Shown: in pieces, positions 17,214 to 26,656 of the stretch
How the letters are laid out: each line of letters starts with the position of its first letter
Position numbering within the stretch: position 1 is the first letter of the stretch
Assembly (NCBI GenBank): GCA_023383015.1
Contig: JAHDXW010000003.1
Location: 62,001-126,000, forward strand
Direction: 5' to 3'
DNA from: Paracoccaceae bacterium
Lineage (GTDB): Bacteria; Pseudomonadota; Alphaproteobacteria; Rhodobacterales; Rhodobacteraceae
DNA: 64,000 nucleotides
The notes under the pieces: generated by a model
Seen by the model: the letters and a program-made list of their open reading frames with translations, nothing else
Databases searched by the model: none
What the model was told of the DNA's origin: nothing
Program-made: the position numbers and the translations under genes

Positions 17214-18506
17214 ATGGTCGACATCGCCACGCGGGTCTACAACCACAACTGGAAGATCGACCCGATCGTGCGGTCGCTGCTCGACACCGACTTCTACAAG
17301 CTGCTGATGTGCCAGTCGGTGTTCGGCCACAAGCCCGGCACGACGGTGACCTTCAGCCTCATCAACCGCAGCCGGCACGTGCCGCTCGCCGAGCTGATCG
17401 ACGAGGGCGCGCTTCGCGAGCAGCTCGACCACATCCGCTCGCTGCGGCTCTCCCGGGGCGAATCGACCTGGCTGCGCGGCAACAGCTTCTACGGCCGGCG
17501 GGCGATGTTCCGGCCCGACTTCATCGCCTTCCTCGAGGGGCTGCGGCTGCCGGCCTACCACCTCGAGAAGCGCGACGGGCAGTACGAGCTGACCTTCGAG
17601 GGCCGCTGGCCCGAGGTGATGATGTGGGAGATCCCGGCGCTCGCGGTGCTGATGGAGCTGCGCTCGCGCGCGGTGCTGCGCGACATGGGCCGCTTCGAGC
17701 TGCAGGTCCTCTACGCCCGGGCGATGACCCGGCTGTGGGAGAAGGTCGAGGGGCTGCGCGGCATCGAGGGCCTGAGGATCGCCGACTTCGGCACCCGGCG
17801 GCGGCATTCGTTCCTGTGGCAGGACTGGTGCGTGCAGGCGATGCTCGAGGGGCTGGGCGCGGCCTTCATCGGCACCTCCAACTGCCTGATCGCGATGCGC
17901 CGCGAGGTCGAGGCGATCGGCACCAACGCCCATGAGCTGCCGATGGTCTATGCCGCGCTTGCCGAGAGTGACGCCGAGCTGGCCGAGGCCCCCTACCGCG
18001 TGCTTGCCGACTGGCAGACGGAGCATGACGGCAATCTTCTGATCATCCTGCCGGACACCTTCGGAACCCGGGGCTTCCTGGACCGGGCGCCGGACTGGCT
18101 GGCGCGCTGGACCGGCATCCGCATCGATTCGGGCGACCCTGTCGAGGGGGCGGAGACGGCGATCACCTGGTGGCGGGCGCGCGGCGAGGACCCGGCGAAG
18201 AAGCTCGTCATCTTCTCCGACGGGCTGGATGCGGCGCGCATCCGCGAGCTGCACGCCCGCTTCGCCGGGCGGGTGCGCGTGAGCTTCGGCTGGGGGACGC
18301 TTCTGACCAACGACTTCCGCGGCCTCGTGCCGGGCGATGCGCTCGCCCCCTTCAGCCTGGTCTGCAAGGCGGCCGCGGCAAACGGCCGGCCAACCGTCAA
18401 GCTGTCGGACAACCCCGCCAAGGCCATGGGCCCGCCCGACCAGATCACCCGCTACAAGCGCGTGTTCGGCGTCGGCGTGCAGTCCCCGATCGCGGTCGAG
18501 GTGTAG
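17214..18506 (+). CDS. pncB: Nicotinate phosphoribosyltransferase PncB
   Basis: This 430-residue enzyme joins nicotinate and PRPP to give nicotinate mononucleotide, using ATP. The N-terminal [16 protein letters not shown], the catalytic-histidine stretch [14 protein letters not shown], the [10 protein letters not shown] loop and IRIDSGDP plus VIFSDGLD in the phosphate-binding region are all characteristic. The length is normal. The start ATG 17214 follows GGAGGGTCCC. With pncA upstream it forms a two-step salvage route from nicotinamide to NaMN. It converges with the DMT transporter gene, with 27 bp between stops. Confidence 0.95.
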   Translation: MVDIATRVYNHNWKIDPIVRSLLDTDFYKLLMCQSVFGHKPGTTVTFSLINRSRHVPLAELIDEGALREQLDHIRSLRLSRGESTWLRGNSFYGRRAMFRPDFIAFLEGLRLPAYHLEKRDGQYELTFEGRWPEVMMWEIPALAVLMELRSRAVLRDMGRFELQVLYARAMTRLWEKVEGLRGIEGLRIADFGTRRRHSFLWQDWCVQAMLEGLGAAFIGTSNCLIAMRREVEAIGTNAHELPMVYAALAESDAELAEAPYRVLADWQTEHDGNLLIILPDTFGTRGFLDRAPDWLARWTGIRIDSGDPVEGAETAITWWRARGEDPAKKLVIFSDGLDAARIRELHARFAGRVRVSFGWGTLLTNDFRGLVPGDALAPFSLVCKAAAANGRPTVKLSDNPAKAMGPPDQITRYKRVFGVGVQSPIAVEV

Positions 18507-18533
18507 CAGACCGCGCGCGCCCTCCACCCGGGC

Positions 18534-19472
18534 TCAGCGCGAGCGCAGCGCGATCGCGACCCCGGCCAGGACGATCGCCGCCATCCCCACCAGTGCCAGG
18601 GCGTCGGGCACCTCGGCGAAGATCATCCACGCCCACCCGGCCGCGAACACCAGCAGCGCATATTCGAACACCGAGACATAGGAGGCCTCGGCAAGCTGGT
18701 AGCCACGCACCGTCATCGCGATCGCCGCCACCGAGGCGACGGCCTGCACCCCGGTCCAGAACAGGAAGCGGCCCGTCGGCGCCACCCAGCCGCGGGTCAG
18801 GAACCCCTCGGCACCCGGCGCGGCGGCGGGTGCGGCCAGCGCCACCACGACGAGGGCCGCGCCGCTGGCCAAGAGCATCATCAGGAAATATCCGGCCGTC
18901 AGCGTCACGGCGCCCTCGCCCGCGCACCAGGCCCGGGTCGCGATATTGGAGACGGCGTAGAAAAGCCCCGCCGCCGCCGGCATCAGCGCAAGCGCCGTCA
19001 GGCCTTCGGCCCCCGGCCGGATCACCATCAGGATGCCCGCGAAGCCGAGCGCGACGGCGGCGATGCGGACCGGGCCGATGCGATGGCCGTAGACCGCCAC
19101 CAGGATCACCAGCACGAAGATCGGCGCCGTGAACAGCCCCGCCAGCGCCACCCCGATCGGCATGAAGGCAAGGCTTCCGAAGTAGAGGAACATCGCCGCT
19201 GCGTTGAAGGCCGACCGCGCCAGCACCCGCCCCGTGCGCCGCGGCACGAGCGTGCCGCCGGTCGCACGGGCGAGCAGCCACAGAAGCGGCATCGCCATCA
19301 GCGACCGCACGAGGTGGAACTGCCACAGCCCGGCGTCCTCGGCGATGACACGCACGAAGTTGTCCGCAAAGCCGAGGAGGGCCATTGCGCCGACGACCAG
19401 CGCGGCGGCCTCGGGCACGCGGTTGCCGGCCCGTCCGCCCGCGCCGCCGCGCACACCCTGTGTCGCCGCCAT
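18534..19472 (-). CDS. DMT-superfamily (EamA) transporter
   Basis: This 312-residue inner-membrane protein has about ten hydrophobic helices arranged as two EamA repeats of five. Features include LLGFADNFVRVIAEDAGLWQFHLVRSL at the start and SNIATRAW at the domain junction. EamA proteins export or import small metabolites such as amino acids and nucleotides; the substrate cannot be deduced. The start ATG 19472 follows GGCAGGGA. It is divergently placed from the acyl-CoA synthetase at 19566, with 93 bp between them. Confidence 0.88.
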   Translation of the reverse strand: MAATQGVRGGAGGRAGNRVPEAAALVVGAMALLGFADNFVRVIAEDAGLWQFHLVRSLMAMPLLWLLARATGGTLVPRRTGRVLARSAFNAAAMFLYFGSLAFMPIGVALAGLFTAPIFVLVILVAVYGHRIGPVRIAAVALGFAGILMVIRPGAEGLTALALMPAAAGLFYAVSNIATRAWCAGEGAVTLTAGYFLMMLLASGAALVVVALAAPAAAPGAEGFLTRGWVAPTGRFLFWTGVQAVASVAAIAMTVRGYQLAEASYVSVFEYALLVFAAGWAWMIFAEVPDALALVGMAAIVLAGVAIALRSR

Positions 19473-19565
19473 TCCCTGCCCCCGCCGCCCGTGCGCGCCC
19501 CCTTCCCACGGAAGCACGGCCCGCGCAATATTCCCTCCTTGCGGGCAGGGCGCGGGGGGCAGACG

Positions 19566-21194
19566 ATGGGCTGGCTGGACGACGAGAGGGGGCTTGAGAA
19601 GACCCGGGCAAACCATGTCCCGCTGACCGTCCTGTCGCATCTGGCGCGCGCCGCCGATGTCTTCGCCGGGCGCGAGGCGCTGGTCTACGGCCGCCGGCGC
19701 TGGACCTACAGGGAGTACCATGCCCGCGTCAGCCGCCTGGCATCCGCGCTTGCAGGGCTGGGCGTCCGGCCGGGCGATGTGGTGGCGACGCTGCTGCCCA
19801 ACGTGCCGGCCCAGGTCGAGGCGCATTTCGGCGCCCCGGCCTGCGGCGCCGTGCTGAACACCGTCAACACCCGCCTCGACGTCGACACCGTGGCCTTCAT
19901 CCTCGGCCATGGCGGGGCGAAGGTGTTCCTTGTGGATGCGGGCCATCTTGCGCTGGCTGAGGCGGCGGTGGCGGCGCTGGAGGGTCCCGCACCGCTGATC
20001 GTCGAGGTCGGCGACGCCGACCACGGCCACCCGGCCTCGGGGCGGCATCCCGACTACGAATCGCTGCTCGCCGGGGGCGACCCCGCATTCGCCTGGATCT
20101 TCCCCGGGGATGAGTGGGAGAGCCTTGCGCTCAACTACACCTCGGGCACCACCGGCAGGCCCAAGGGCGTCGTCTACCACCACCGCGGCGCCTATCTGAT
20201 GACGATGGGAACCGTTGTCTCCTGGCGGCTGACCCTTCACCCCCGCTACCTGACCATCGTGCCCTTGTTCCACTGCAACGGCTGGAACCACTCCTGGATG
20301 ATCCCGCTGCTCGGCGGCACGGTGATCTGCCTGCGCGACATCACCGCCCGCGGCATCTACGATGCCATCGCCGGCGAGGGGGTGACGCACTTCGGCGGCG
20401 CCCCGATCGTTCTGAACACGATCATCAACGCCCGCGAGGAGGACCGCCGCCCCTTCGCCCACACCGTCGAGGTGTTCACCGCGGGCGCCCCGCCGCCCGC
20501 TGCCACACTCGCGCGGATCGAGCCGCTCGGCTTCAACGTCACGCAGGTCTACGGGCTGACCGAGACCTATGGCCATGTCACCGAATGCCTGTGGCGCCAC
20601 GAGGAGTGGGACGGGCTGGCCGAGGCCGAGCGCGCCCAGGTCAAGGCCCGCACCGGCATCGCCATGCCGATGATGGAGGAGATCACGGTCGTCGACCCCG
20701 CCGGCCGGCGGGTGCCGCGCGACGGCCGGACGCTGGGCGAGATCGTGCACCGCGGCAACTGCGTGATGAAAGGCTACTTCCGCAATCCCGCCGCCACCGC
20801 CGAGGCCTTCGCGGGGGGATGGTTCCATTCCGGCGACATCGCCTTTGTCCACGAGGACGGCTGGATCAGGATCGCCGACCGCGCCAAGGACATCATCATC
20901 TCGGGCGGCGAGAACGTCTCGTCGGTCGAGGTCGAGGGGGTGCTCGCCCACCACCCGGCGGTGGCGCTCTGCGCAGTGGTGGCCAAGCCCGACGCGACCT
21001 GGGGCGAGGTGCCCTGCGCCTTCGTCGAACTCCGGCCGGGCGCAACGGCCACCGAGGGAGAGCTCATCGCCTTTGCCCGTGCCCGCCTCGCCGGCTTCAA
21101 GACGCCGAAGAAGGTGGTCTTCCAGGATCTGCCCAAGACCTCGACCGGCAAGATCCAGAAGTTCCAGCTGCGGACGGCGGCGCGCGAGCTGTAG
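19566..21194 (+). CDS. Acyl-CoA synthetase (AMP-forming)
   Basis: This 542-residue ANL-superfamily ligase activates a carboxylic acid to acyl-AMP and then acyl-CoA. The P-loop motif YTSGTTGRPKGV lies at about residues 193-204. YGLTETYG, GWFHSGDIAFVHEDGWIRIADRAKDIIISGGENVSS and the C-terminal catalytic lysine region PKTSTGKIQK are intact. It is related to medium-chain acyl-CoA ligases, a family that includes roseobacter DmdB; I cannot tell which acid it uses. The start ATG 19566 lies shortly after a GGGGGGC stretch. It stands alone before the SRP RNA gene. Confidence 0.92.
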   Translation: MGWLDDERGLEKTRANHVPLTVLSHLARAADVFAGREALVYGRRRWTYREYHARVSRLASALAGLGVRPGDVVATLLPNVPAQVEAHFGAPACGAVLNTVNTRLDVDTVAFILGHGGAKVFLVDAGHLALAEAAVAALEGPAPLIVEVGDADHGHPASGRHPDYESLLAGGDPAFAWIFPGDEWESLALNYTSGTTGRPKGVVYHHRGAYLMTMGTVVSWRLTLHPRYLTIVPLFHCNGWNHSWMIPLLGGTVICLRDITARGIYDAIAGEGVTHFGGAPIVLNTIINAREEDRRPFAHTVEVFTAGAPPPAATLARIEPLGFNVTQVYGLTETYGHVTECLWRHEEWDGLAEAERAQVKARTGIAMPMMEEITVVDPAGRRVPRDGRTLGEIVHRGNCVMKGYFRNPAATAEAFAGGWFHSGDIAFVHEDGWIRIADRAKDIIISGGENVSSVEVEGVLAHHPAVALCAVVAKPDATWGEVPCAFVELRPGATATEGELIAFARARLAGFKTPKKVVFQDLPKTSTGKIQKFQLRTAAREL

Positions 21195-21208
21195 TTGCGG
21201 GTCACCGC

Positions 21209-21237
21209 TTGCGCCGCCCGCTGCGGCCGCCTAGATT
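21209..21237 (+). promoter_or_regulatory. Probable sigma-70 promoter of the SRP RNA gene
   Basis: TTGCGC (21209-21214) and TAGATT (21232-21237) are separated by 17 bp and end four bases before the predicted 5' end of the RNA. Spacing and position fit a housekeeping promoter in an alphaproteobacterium. Confidence 0.5.
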
Positions 21238-21240
21238 GCC

Positions 21241-21342
21241 AGGCGAGAGGTTGGCGCGGGCAGGCGCCTCGCCAACCCGGTCAGGTCCGGAAGGAAGCAG
21301 CCGCAACGAGTCCCGTCTGGGTCGTCGTCCAGCCTCTCGCCT
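21241..21342 (+). ncRNA. ffs: Signal recognition particle RNA (4.5S, small bacterial type)
   Basis: The invariant apical element GGTCAGGTCCGGAAGGAAGC occurs at 21279-21298, followed by AGCCGCAACGAG. The ends AGGCGAGAGG (21241-21250) and CCTCTCGCCT (21333-21342) pair perfectly, closing a hairpin of about 100 nt. The RNA binds Ffh to target membrane proteins co-translationally. A promoter lies just upstream. The OmpA-like gene converges 12 bp downstream. Confidence 0.96.
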
Positions 21343-21353
21343 TTCCCCCTTCC

Positions 21354-22331
21354 CTACTGCCGCTCGACGAGTTCCACGCGCCGGTTGCGCGCCCGACCGT
21401 CCTCGCTCGCGTTCGAGAACACCGGTGCCAGCGGTCCGACCCCGTGCGCCTCCAGTCGGGCGGGATCGATCCCGTGGTGCCCGGCCAGCGAGGCGATGAC
21501 CGCCTCCGCCCGGGCCCGCGACAGCGCGAGGTTGTAGTCGGTCGCCCCCGTTGCGTCGCTGTGGCCGACCACGTGGAAGCGCGTGCCGGGATTGGCGGCG
21601 AGGTAGGAAGCCACCGCCGCCAGCGCCTTGTCCGAGCGCGGCTGGAGCGTTGCCCGGTCGAAGTCGAAGTAGAGCCCGTCGAGCACTACCCGCCCCTTCT
21701 CGGCCAGGTCGCGGCCAATCGCCTCGGGGTCGACGGCGACGAGGCCCGTCTCGGCCAGCGCGACCTCGACAATGTCGATCAGCGTGCCGACCTGGTCGGC
21801 GGCGTGCTGCTCGACCGTGACGACCACCCAGACGGGACCGGCGGCGCGGTCGCGGAAGGCCACGAAACTGCCCGCCCCGCCCTGCGAACTGGTCCCCGCC
21901 GCCATACTGCCGACATCGCCGGGCGCGGTGAAGGGGTTGGCCGCAAGGTAGACGTCGAACCACTGCCGCCCGCCCACCTGCGGGCCAGCGCGGGTGGCCG
22001 ACTGACCCTCGGCAGCGATCTCGAAGCCCGCCGCGGCAAACGCTCCGCGGTAGTTCAGGAGAACCTCGTCATAGCCGCGTTCGCCGCCGGAAAGGGCGTA
22101 GAAGCTGCGCGACACGCGGCCCTCGACCGCGCGCCATTCGCCGATCGTGCGATAGCCCGTTACCGGCCCGACCGGGATGCGGAACGGGCGGAAGTTCTCG
22201 ACCGTCTGCCATCGCAGCGCCTGGCCGGGATAGCGGGTCACCAAAGGGTGATCGGCGGCCCCGCCGATGTCCTGCGCGACGGCCGCGGCTGCGGTCACAA
22301 GAACCAGGGCGATCGCCGGCAAGCTCCGCAT
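21354..22331 (-). CDS. OmpA-family peptidoglycan-binding protein
   Basis: This 325-residue exported protein has a signal peptide of about 19 residues (MRSLPAIALVLVTAAAAVAQ). The middle region is of unknown fold. A C-terminal OmpA/MotB domain begins near LDGLYFDFDRATLQPRSDKAL and continues through HVVGHSDATGATDYNLALSRARAEAV to GRARNRRVEL. The conserved D and R residues bind diaminopimelate of peptidoglycan, so it should tether the outer envelope or act in the periplasm. No beta-barrel is evident. The start ATG 22331 has AAGGAGGG upstream. It is divergent from the molybdo-hydroxylase operon. Confidence 0.88.
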   Translation of the reverse strand: MRSLPAIALVLVTAAAAVAQDIGGAADHPLVTRYPGQALRWQTVENFRPFRIPVGPVTGYRTIGEWRAVEGRVSRSFYALSGGERGYDEVLLNYRGAFAAAGFEIAAEGQSATRAGPQVGGRQWFDVYLAANPFTAPGDVGSMAAGTSSQGGAGSFVAFRDRAAGPVWVVVTVEQHAADQVGTLIDIVEVALAETGLVAVDPEAIGRDLAEKGRVVLDGLYFDFDRATLQPRSDKALAAVASYLAANPGTRFHVVGHSDATGATDYNLALSRARAEAVIASLAGHHGIDPARLEAHGVGPLAPVFSNASEDGRARNRRVELVERQ

Positions 22332-22559
22332 CGCACCCTCCTTGCGATCACGGCATAGCATACCACGGTGGACCGTCGCCCGCACAGACCATTGACAGGC
22401 GTTTGCTTCCGTGGAAACGTTCTTTCCAGGTAACCGATTGTTGCCTCGATTTGCGTCACCAGCACCGGAATCGTTCTCGCGACAGGCTGGCCCTGGTCGC
22501 GAGTGGTGCCGGCGTCTGGCTGCGCTCCCTGCAGCAATCGGCCCCAGGGGAGGATGCTC

Positions 22560-23015
22560 ATGATCTCACTCAAACTCAACGGTCGTCCGGCCGAGGTGGA
22601 CGTGCCGCCGGACACGTCGCTCCTGACGGTGCTCTGGAGCGACCTTGATGCGGTCGGACCGAAGTTCGGCTGCGGCCGGTCGCAGTGCGGCTCGTGCACC
22701 GTGCTGATCGACGGCGAGCCCGTGAAGTCGTGCCAGACCAAGGTCTCTGCCGCGGCGGGACGCGAGGTGACGACGCTCGAGGGGCTGCTGGAGGACGGCC
22801 AGCCGAACGCGCTGCAGCGCGCATTCATCGCCGAGCAGGCGGCCCAGTGCGGCTTCTGCTCGTCGGGGATGATCATGGCGGCGCAGGCCCTTCTGGACCG
22901 CAACCCCTCGCCGACCGAGGCGGACGTCCGCTCGGCGCTGAACGGCAACCTCTGCCGCTGCGGTGCCCACAACCGGATCGTGCGCGCCGTGCTGCGCGCC
23001 GCGCAGGAGGGCTGA
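22560..23015 (+). CDS. [2Fe-2S] subunit of a molybdenum hydroxylase (IorA/NicA type)
   Basis: This 151-residue two-domain ferredoxin passes electrons from the molybdenum subunit. The plant-type cluster uses CGRSQCGSC plus a later cysteine in EPVKSC (residues about 40-61). The second, helical-domain cluster uses CGFCSSGM and NLCRCGAH. The length fits isoquinoline 1-oxidoreductase alpha and nicotinate dehydrogenase small subunits. ATG 22560 is chosen because GGGGAGG lies six bases before it; ATG 22554 is in frame but too close. It is followed after two bases by the large subunit. Confidence 0.92.
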   Translation: MISLKLNGRPAEVDVPPDTSLLTVLWSDLDAVGPKFGCGRSQCGSCTVLIDGEPVKSCQTKVSAAAGREVTTLEGLLEDGQPNALQRAFIAEQAAQCGFCSSGMIMAAQALLDRNPSPTEADVRSALNGNLCRCGAHNRIVRAVLRAAQEG

Positions 23016-23017
23016 GC

Positions 23018-25231
23018 ATGACCACGAGCTTCTCGATCAGCCGTCGCGGCTTTCTGGCTGCCTCCGGCGGGCTGGTGCTGTCGTTCGCGATGCCGCTGGA
23101 GCTTGCGGCGCAGACGCAGCTTCCCGGAGACCTCCGCAACAACCCCTTCCTTGACAGCTGGATCCGGATCAACACCGACGGCACCGTCACCCTCCTGATC
23201 GGCAAGGTCGAGCTCGGGCAGGGGATCGTCACCGCCTTCGCCCAGATCGCCGCCGACGAGCTTGACGTGCCGCTGGACCGCCTGACGGTGATCGCGGGCG
23301 ACACCCATGTCTGCCCCAACCAGGGCACGACCGCGGGGTCGCAGTCGATGCCTGCGGGCTGGAGCGCGCTCCGAATGGCTGCGGCCGAGGTTCGACAGAT
23401 CCTCGTCGGCATTGCCTCCGAACGGCTGGGGGTCGATGCCGGCACGCTGCGCACCGAGGGTGCCGCGGTGATCGCCCAGGACGGAAGGACCATCGGCTAC
23501 GGCGAACTCGTCACCGGCGACGAACTGCACGTCGAGGCGACGGCGAGCGCGACCCCGAAGACGCCCGACCAGTACCGGATCGTCGGCCAGCCCGTCGTCC
23601 GCCTGGACATCCCGGGGATCATGACCGGCGCGCGTGTCTTCGTGCATGACCTGCGCCCCGAGGGGATGGTTCATGGCGCCGTCGTCTATCCGCCGAGCTA
23701 CGATGCCAAGCTGGTCAGCCTGGACACCGCCCCGGTGGAGGCGATGGCGGGCGTCCTGGCGGTGGTCCGCAACGGCCGATTCCTGGGCGTCGTGGCCGAG
23801 CGGCCCGAGGAGGCGGCGGCGGCTGCGACCGCACTTGCTGCCGCGGCGCAGTGGGACGTGCCCGAGACCCTGCCGGCGATGGAGGAGTTCTTCACCTGGC
23901 TGAAGGCGCAGCCGCTCAACGAGAAGGTGTGGAAGGAGCAGAAGCGCGAGGGCGGCGGCGATCCGGCGCAGGTGCTGAAGGCCAGCTACACGCGGCCCTA
24001 CCACATGCACGGCGCCTACGGCACCTCGGCGGCGATCGCGACCTATGACGCCACCGCGGACACGCTGCTTATCCAGACCCACAGCCAGAGCGTCTGGGCC
24101 ACCGCGACCGCGATCCAGAAGCTGCTCGGGATGGCCGACGGCAGCGTCCGCCTGCAGCACTACCAGGGCGCCGGCTGCTATGGCCACAACATGGCCGACG
24201 ACGCCGCGGCAGACGCGGCCCTGCTGGCGCGCGCCGTGCCCGGCCGGCCGGTGCGGCTGCAGTACACCCGCGACCAGGAGCATCGCTGGGAGCCCTACGG
24301 CTCGGCGATGCTGATCGACGTCGAGGCCGGGATCGGCGCCGACGGCAAGGTGCTGGACTACGACTTCAAGGTGTGGTCGACGCCGCACGGCACCCGTCCG
24401 GGCGGCAACCCCGGCAACCTGCTGGCCGGACGGCTTGTCGACCCGCCGTTCGAGCAGCCCGTGCCGGCCCCGGGCGGCGGCCCGAACTACAACTCGGCGC
24501 GCAATGCCATCGCCGACTACGACTTCCCCGGCCATGTGGTGACCGACAAGTTCGTGCCGGCAATGCCGTTGCGGGTGTCCTCGACCCGCGGACTTGGTGC
24601 CTATGCCAACGTGTTCGCGAACGAATCGTTCATCGATGAACTCGCACACGCGGCCGGCGCCGACCCGCTCGAGTACCGGCTCGCGCATATGTCGGAACCG
24701 CGGTCGCGCGACTGCCTGATCGCGGCGGCCGAGAAGTTCGGCTGGTCGAGCTGGCAGCCCCGGCGCGGCTATGGCCGCGGCCTCGCCTATGCGCGCTACA
24801 AGAACTACGCCGCGATGTCGGCTGTGGCGCTCGAGCTGCAGGTGAACGCGCGCAACGGCCGGGTGAACGTGACGCGGGCGGTGCTGTCGGTCGACGGGGG
24901 CACGGTGGTCAACCCCGACGGGCTTGCCAACCAGATCGAGGGCGGCTTCATCCAGGCGCTGTCCTGGACGCTGAAGGAGCAAGTCCGCTGGGATCGGTCG
25001 CGCGTGCTGTCGGAGGACTGGGCGAGCTACCCGATCCTCACCTTCTCTGAGGTACCGCCGATCGAGGTGGTGGTGATCGACCGGCCGGGCGAACCCTTCC
25101 TCGGCTCGGGCGAGGCCTGCTGTGGTCAGGCCGCGGCGGCGGTGGCCAACGCCATCTTCAACGCCACCGGCGTGCGGATGCGCGACCTGCCCTTCCTGCC
25201 CGCCAAGGTGGCCGAGGCGCTGCGCGCCTGA
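23018..25231 (+). CDS. Molybdopterin-binding large subunit of an IorB/NicB-type hydroxylase
   Basis: This 737-residue xanthine-oxidase-family catalytic subunit hydroxylates a carbon next to a ring nitrogen or an aldehyde, with water as oxygen donor. It carries a twin-arginine signal (SRRGFLAASGG, residues 7-17), so the folded enzyme is exported with its small subunit. Molybdopterin motifs include KVELGQGIVTAFAQIAADEL and HYQGAGCYGHN, and the late glutamate is in LGSGEACCGQAAAAVANAI. The architecture matches isoquinoline 1-oxidoreductase beta and the large subunit of nicotinate and aldehyde dehydrogenases. A strong hairpin separates it from the cytochrome gene. The true substrate is unknown. 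Confidence 0.9.
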   Translation: MTTSFSISRRGFLAASGGLVLSFAMPLELAAQTQLPGDLRNNPFLDSWIRINTDGTVTLLIGKVELGQGIVTAFAQIAADELDVPLDRLTVIAGDTHVCPNQGTTAGSQSMPAGWSALRMAAAEVRQILVGIASERLGVDAGTLRTEGAAVIAQDGRTIGYGELVTGDELHVEATASATPKTPDQYRIVGQPVVRLDIPGIMTGARVFVHDLRPEGMVHGAVVYPPSYDAKLVSLDTAPVEAMAGVLAVVRNGRFLGVVAERPEEAAAAATALAAAAQWDVPETLPAMEEFFTWLKAQPLNEKVWKEQKREGGGDPAQVLKASYTRPYHMHGAYGTSAAIATYDATADTLLIQTHSQSVWATATAIQKLLGMADGSVRLQHYQGAGCYGHNMADDAAADAALLARAVPGRPVRLQYTRDQEHRWEPYGSAMLIDVEAGIGADGKVLDYDFKVWSTPHGTRPGGNPGNLLAGRLVDPPFEQPVPAPGGGPNYNSARNAIADYDFPGHVVTDKFVPAMPLRVSSTRGLGAYANVFANESFIDELAHAAGADPLEYRLAHMSEPRSRDCLIAAAEKFGWSSWQPRRGYGRGLAYARYKNYAAMSAVALELQVNARNGRVNVTRAVLSVDGGTVVNPDGLANQIEGGFIQALSWTLKEQVRWDRSRVLSEDWASYPILTFSEVPPIEVVVIDRPGEPFLGSGEACCGQAAAAVANAIFNATGVRMRDLPFLPAKVAEALRA

Positions 25232-25242
25232 TGACGAAACGG

Positions 25243-25269
25243 CCCCGCCCCGGCTGCGCCGGGGCGGGG
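25243..25269 (+). terminator. Strong intercistronic hairpin
   Basis: CCCCGCCCCGGC (25243-25254) and GCCGGGGCGGGG (25258-25269) form a perfect 12-bp stem with a TGC loop, 12 bases after the large-subunit stop. There is no long T run (only CTTCC follows), so it may be a weak terminator or an mRNA-stabilising element that lowers expression of the cytochrome gene. Confidence 0.65.
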
Positions 25270-25297
25270 GCTTCCCTGCGCGAGACCATGCCCTGAC

Positions 25298-26575
25298 ATG
25301 CTGAAACGACTTCTGGTCGCGGCCCTGGCGATCCTGCTCGTGGCGGCAGCGGGCGGCTGGGCGTATGCGACACGCCACCCCGCCATCGCCGCAATCGACC
25401 CGCCCGACCCTTCGGCCTTCCCCCCCGACCTCATCACAAGGGGCGAGGCGCTTGCCGCGCTGGGCAACTGCGCCGTCTGCCATACCGTTCCCGGCGGGGC
25501 CCCCTATTCCGGCGGCTACGCGATCCCGACCCCGTTCGGGACGCTCTTCAGCACCAACATCTCGCCCGACCCCGAGCACGGGATCGGCCGCTGGAGCGAG
25601 GCCGCCTTTGCCCGGGCCCTGCGCAGCGGGGTCTCGCGGACCGGCGAGCTGCTCTACCCCGCTCTTCCATACGACCATTTCACCCGCGCCACCGACGAGG
25701 ATGTGGCGGCCCTCTACGCCTGGGTCATGTCGCAGCCGGCTTCCGCGAGCGTGCCGCCGGCCAACGAGATGCGCTTCCCGTTCGGCTTCCGCCCGCTTCT
25801 GGCGGGGTGGCAGGCGCTCTTTCTCGACGAGGCGCGGTTCAGCCCGTCGCCGGACCGCTCGGCCGAATGGAACCGGGGGGCCTATCTTGTCGAGGGGCTC
25901 GGGCATTGCGGGGCCTGCCACACGCCACGCAACACGCTGGGCGCGGCCGACAGCGGGCGCCACTTCGCGGGCACGACCCTTGCCAACGGCTGGCATGCGC
26001 CGGCGCTGGACGCGACGACGCCGGCGGTCGTGCCGTGGACAGCCGACAGCCTTGTCAACTACCTTCTCGACGGGTGGGACCGCGATCACGGTGTTGCCGA
26101 CGGGCCGATGACCCATGTCGTCGACAACCTCGGCATGCTGTCGGAGGACGACGTCTACGCCATTGCCGAGTACCTCATGTCCCATCTGCCGCCGCCGGAG
26201 GGTGACCGCGCGGCACTTCGGGCTGCCGCCGAGGCTCTGGAGTTCCCCTCGCAGACGCCCGACGCCGGTTTCGCGGCCGACTATGCCGATGGCGCCCTGC
26301 GCCGCGGCTTTGACACATTCGCCAGAGCCTGCGCCAACTGCCACCGCAGGGGAACCGAGACCGTGCCGCTCGCGCTCACCCCGACCGTGCACGCGCCGAA
26401 TGCGGTGCACTTCGTCAACCTCGTGCGCGAGGGGATCAAGCCGCCGCAGAACACGCCCGACAAGACCATGCCGGCCTTCGCGGCGATGTCCGACGCCGAC
26501 CTGCGTGACCTGGCGGCCTTTGTCCGCCGCCATTTCACCGACCGGCCGGCATGGAACGACCCGCCGCCCGGCTGA
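25298..26575 (+). CDS. Triheme c-type cytochrome, electron acceptor of the molybdo-hydroxylase
   Basis: This 425-residue protein has an uncleaved or cleaved N-terminal membrane segment (residues 4-24) and three CxxCH heme sites: CAVCH near residue 58, CGACH near 207 and CANCH near 346. This three-domain layout is that of the cytochrome subunits of alcohol, aldehyde and nicotinate dehydrogenases, which take electrons from the periplasmic dehydrogenase to the respiratory chain. It lies 66 bp after the large subunit. Together the three genes encode an exported hydroxylase complex. Confidence 0.9.
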   Translation: MLKRLLVAALAILLVAAAGGWAYATRHPAIAAIDPPDPSAFPPDLITRGEALAALGNCAVCHTVPGGAPYSGGYAIPTPFGTLFSTNISPDPEHGIGRWSEAAFARALRSGVSRTGELLYPALPYDHFTRATDEDVAALYAWVMSQPASASVPPANEMRFPFGFRPLLAGWQALFLDEARFSPSPDRSAEWNRGAYLVEGLGHCGACHTPRNTLGAADSGRHFAGTTLANGWHAPALDATTPAVVPWTADSLVNYLLDGWDRDHGVADGPMTHVVDNLGMLSEDDVYAIAEYLMSHLPPPEGDRAALRAAAEALEFPSQTPDAGFAADYADGALRRGFDTFARACANCHRRGTETVPLALTPTVHAPNAVHFVNLVREGIKPPQNTPDKTMPAFAAMSDADLRDLAAFVRRHFTDRPAWNDPPPG

Positions 26576-26586
26576 CGAAGGCGCGT

Positions 26587-26631
26587 GCGCCCCGGCTGCC
26601 CGGCGGCGATCGGAACCTGATGCCGGGGCGC
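26587..26631. terminator. Putative bidirectional terminator between convergent genes
   Basis: GCGCCCCGGC (26587-26596) and GCCGGGGCGC (26622-26631) are perfect complements with a 25-base loop, in the 81-bp gap between the cytochrome and the leftward hydrolase stops. There is no T tract, so termination is inferred from the convergent position. Confidence 0.4.
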
Positions 26632-26656
26632 TGTCCGCTGCGGACCGCGCCCCGGC

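Noticed and set aside
22332-22559. Promoter from TTGACA at 22392 with a TTCCGTGGAA palindrome
   Set aside because: No acceptable -10 element at 16-18 bp (AAACGT or AACGTT only), so not called.
22295-26533. 1412-codon leftward frame across the hydroxylase and cytochrome genes
   Set aside because: It covers three well-supported genes in antisense, has no domain resemblance and is rich in Arg/Gly/His.
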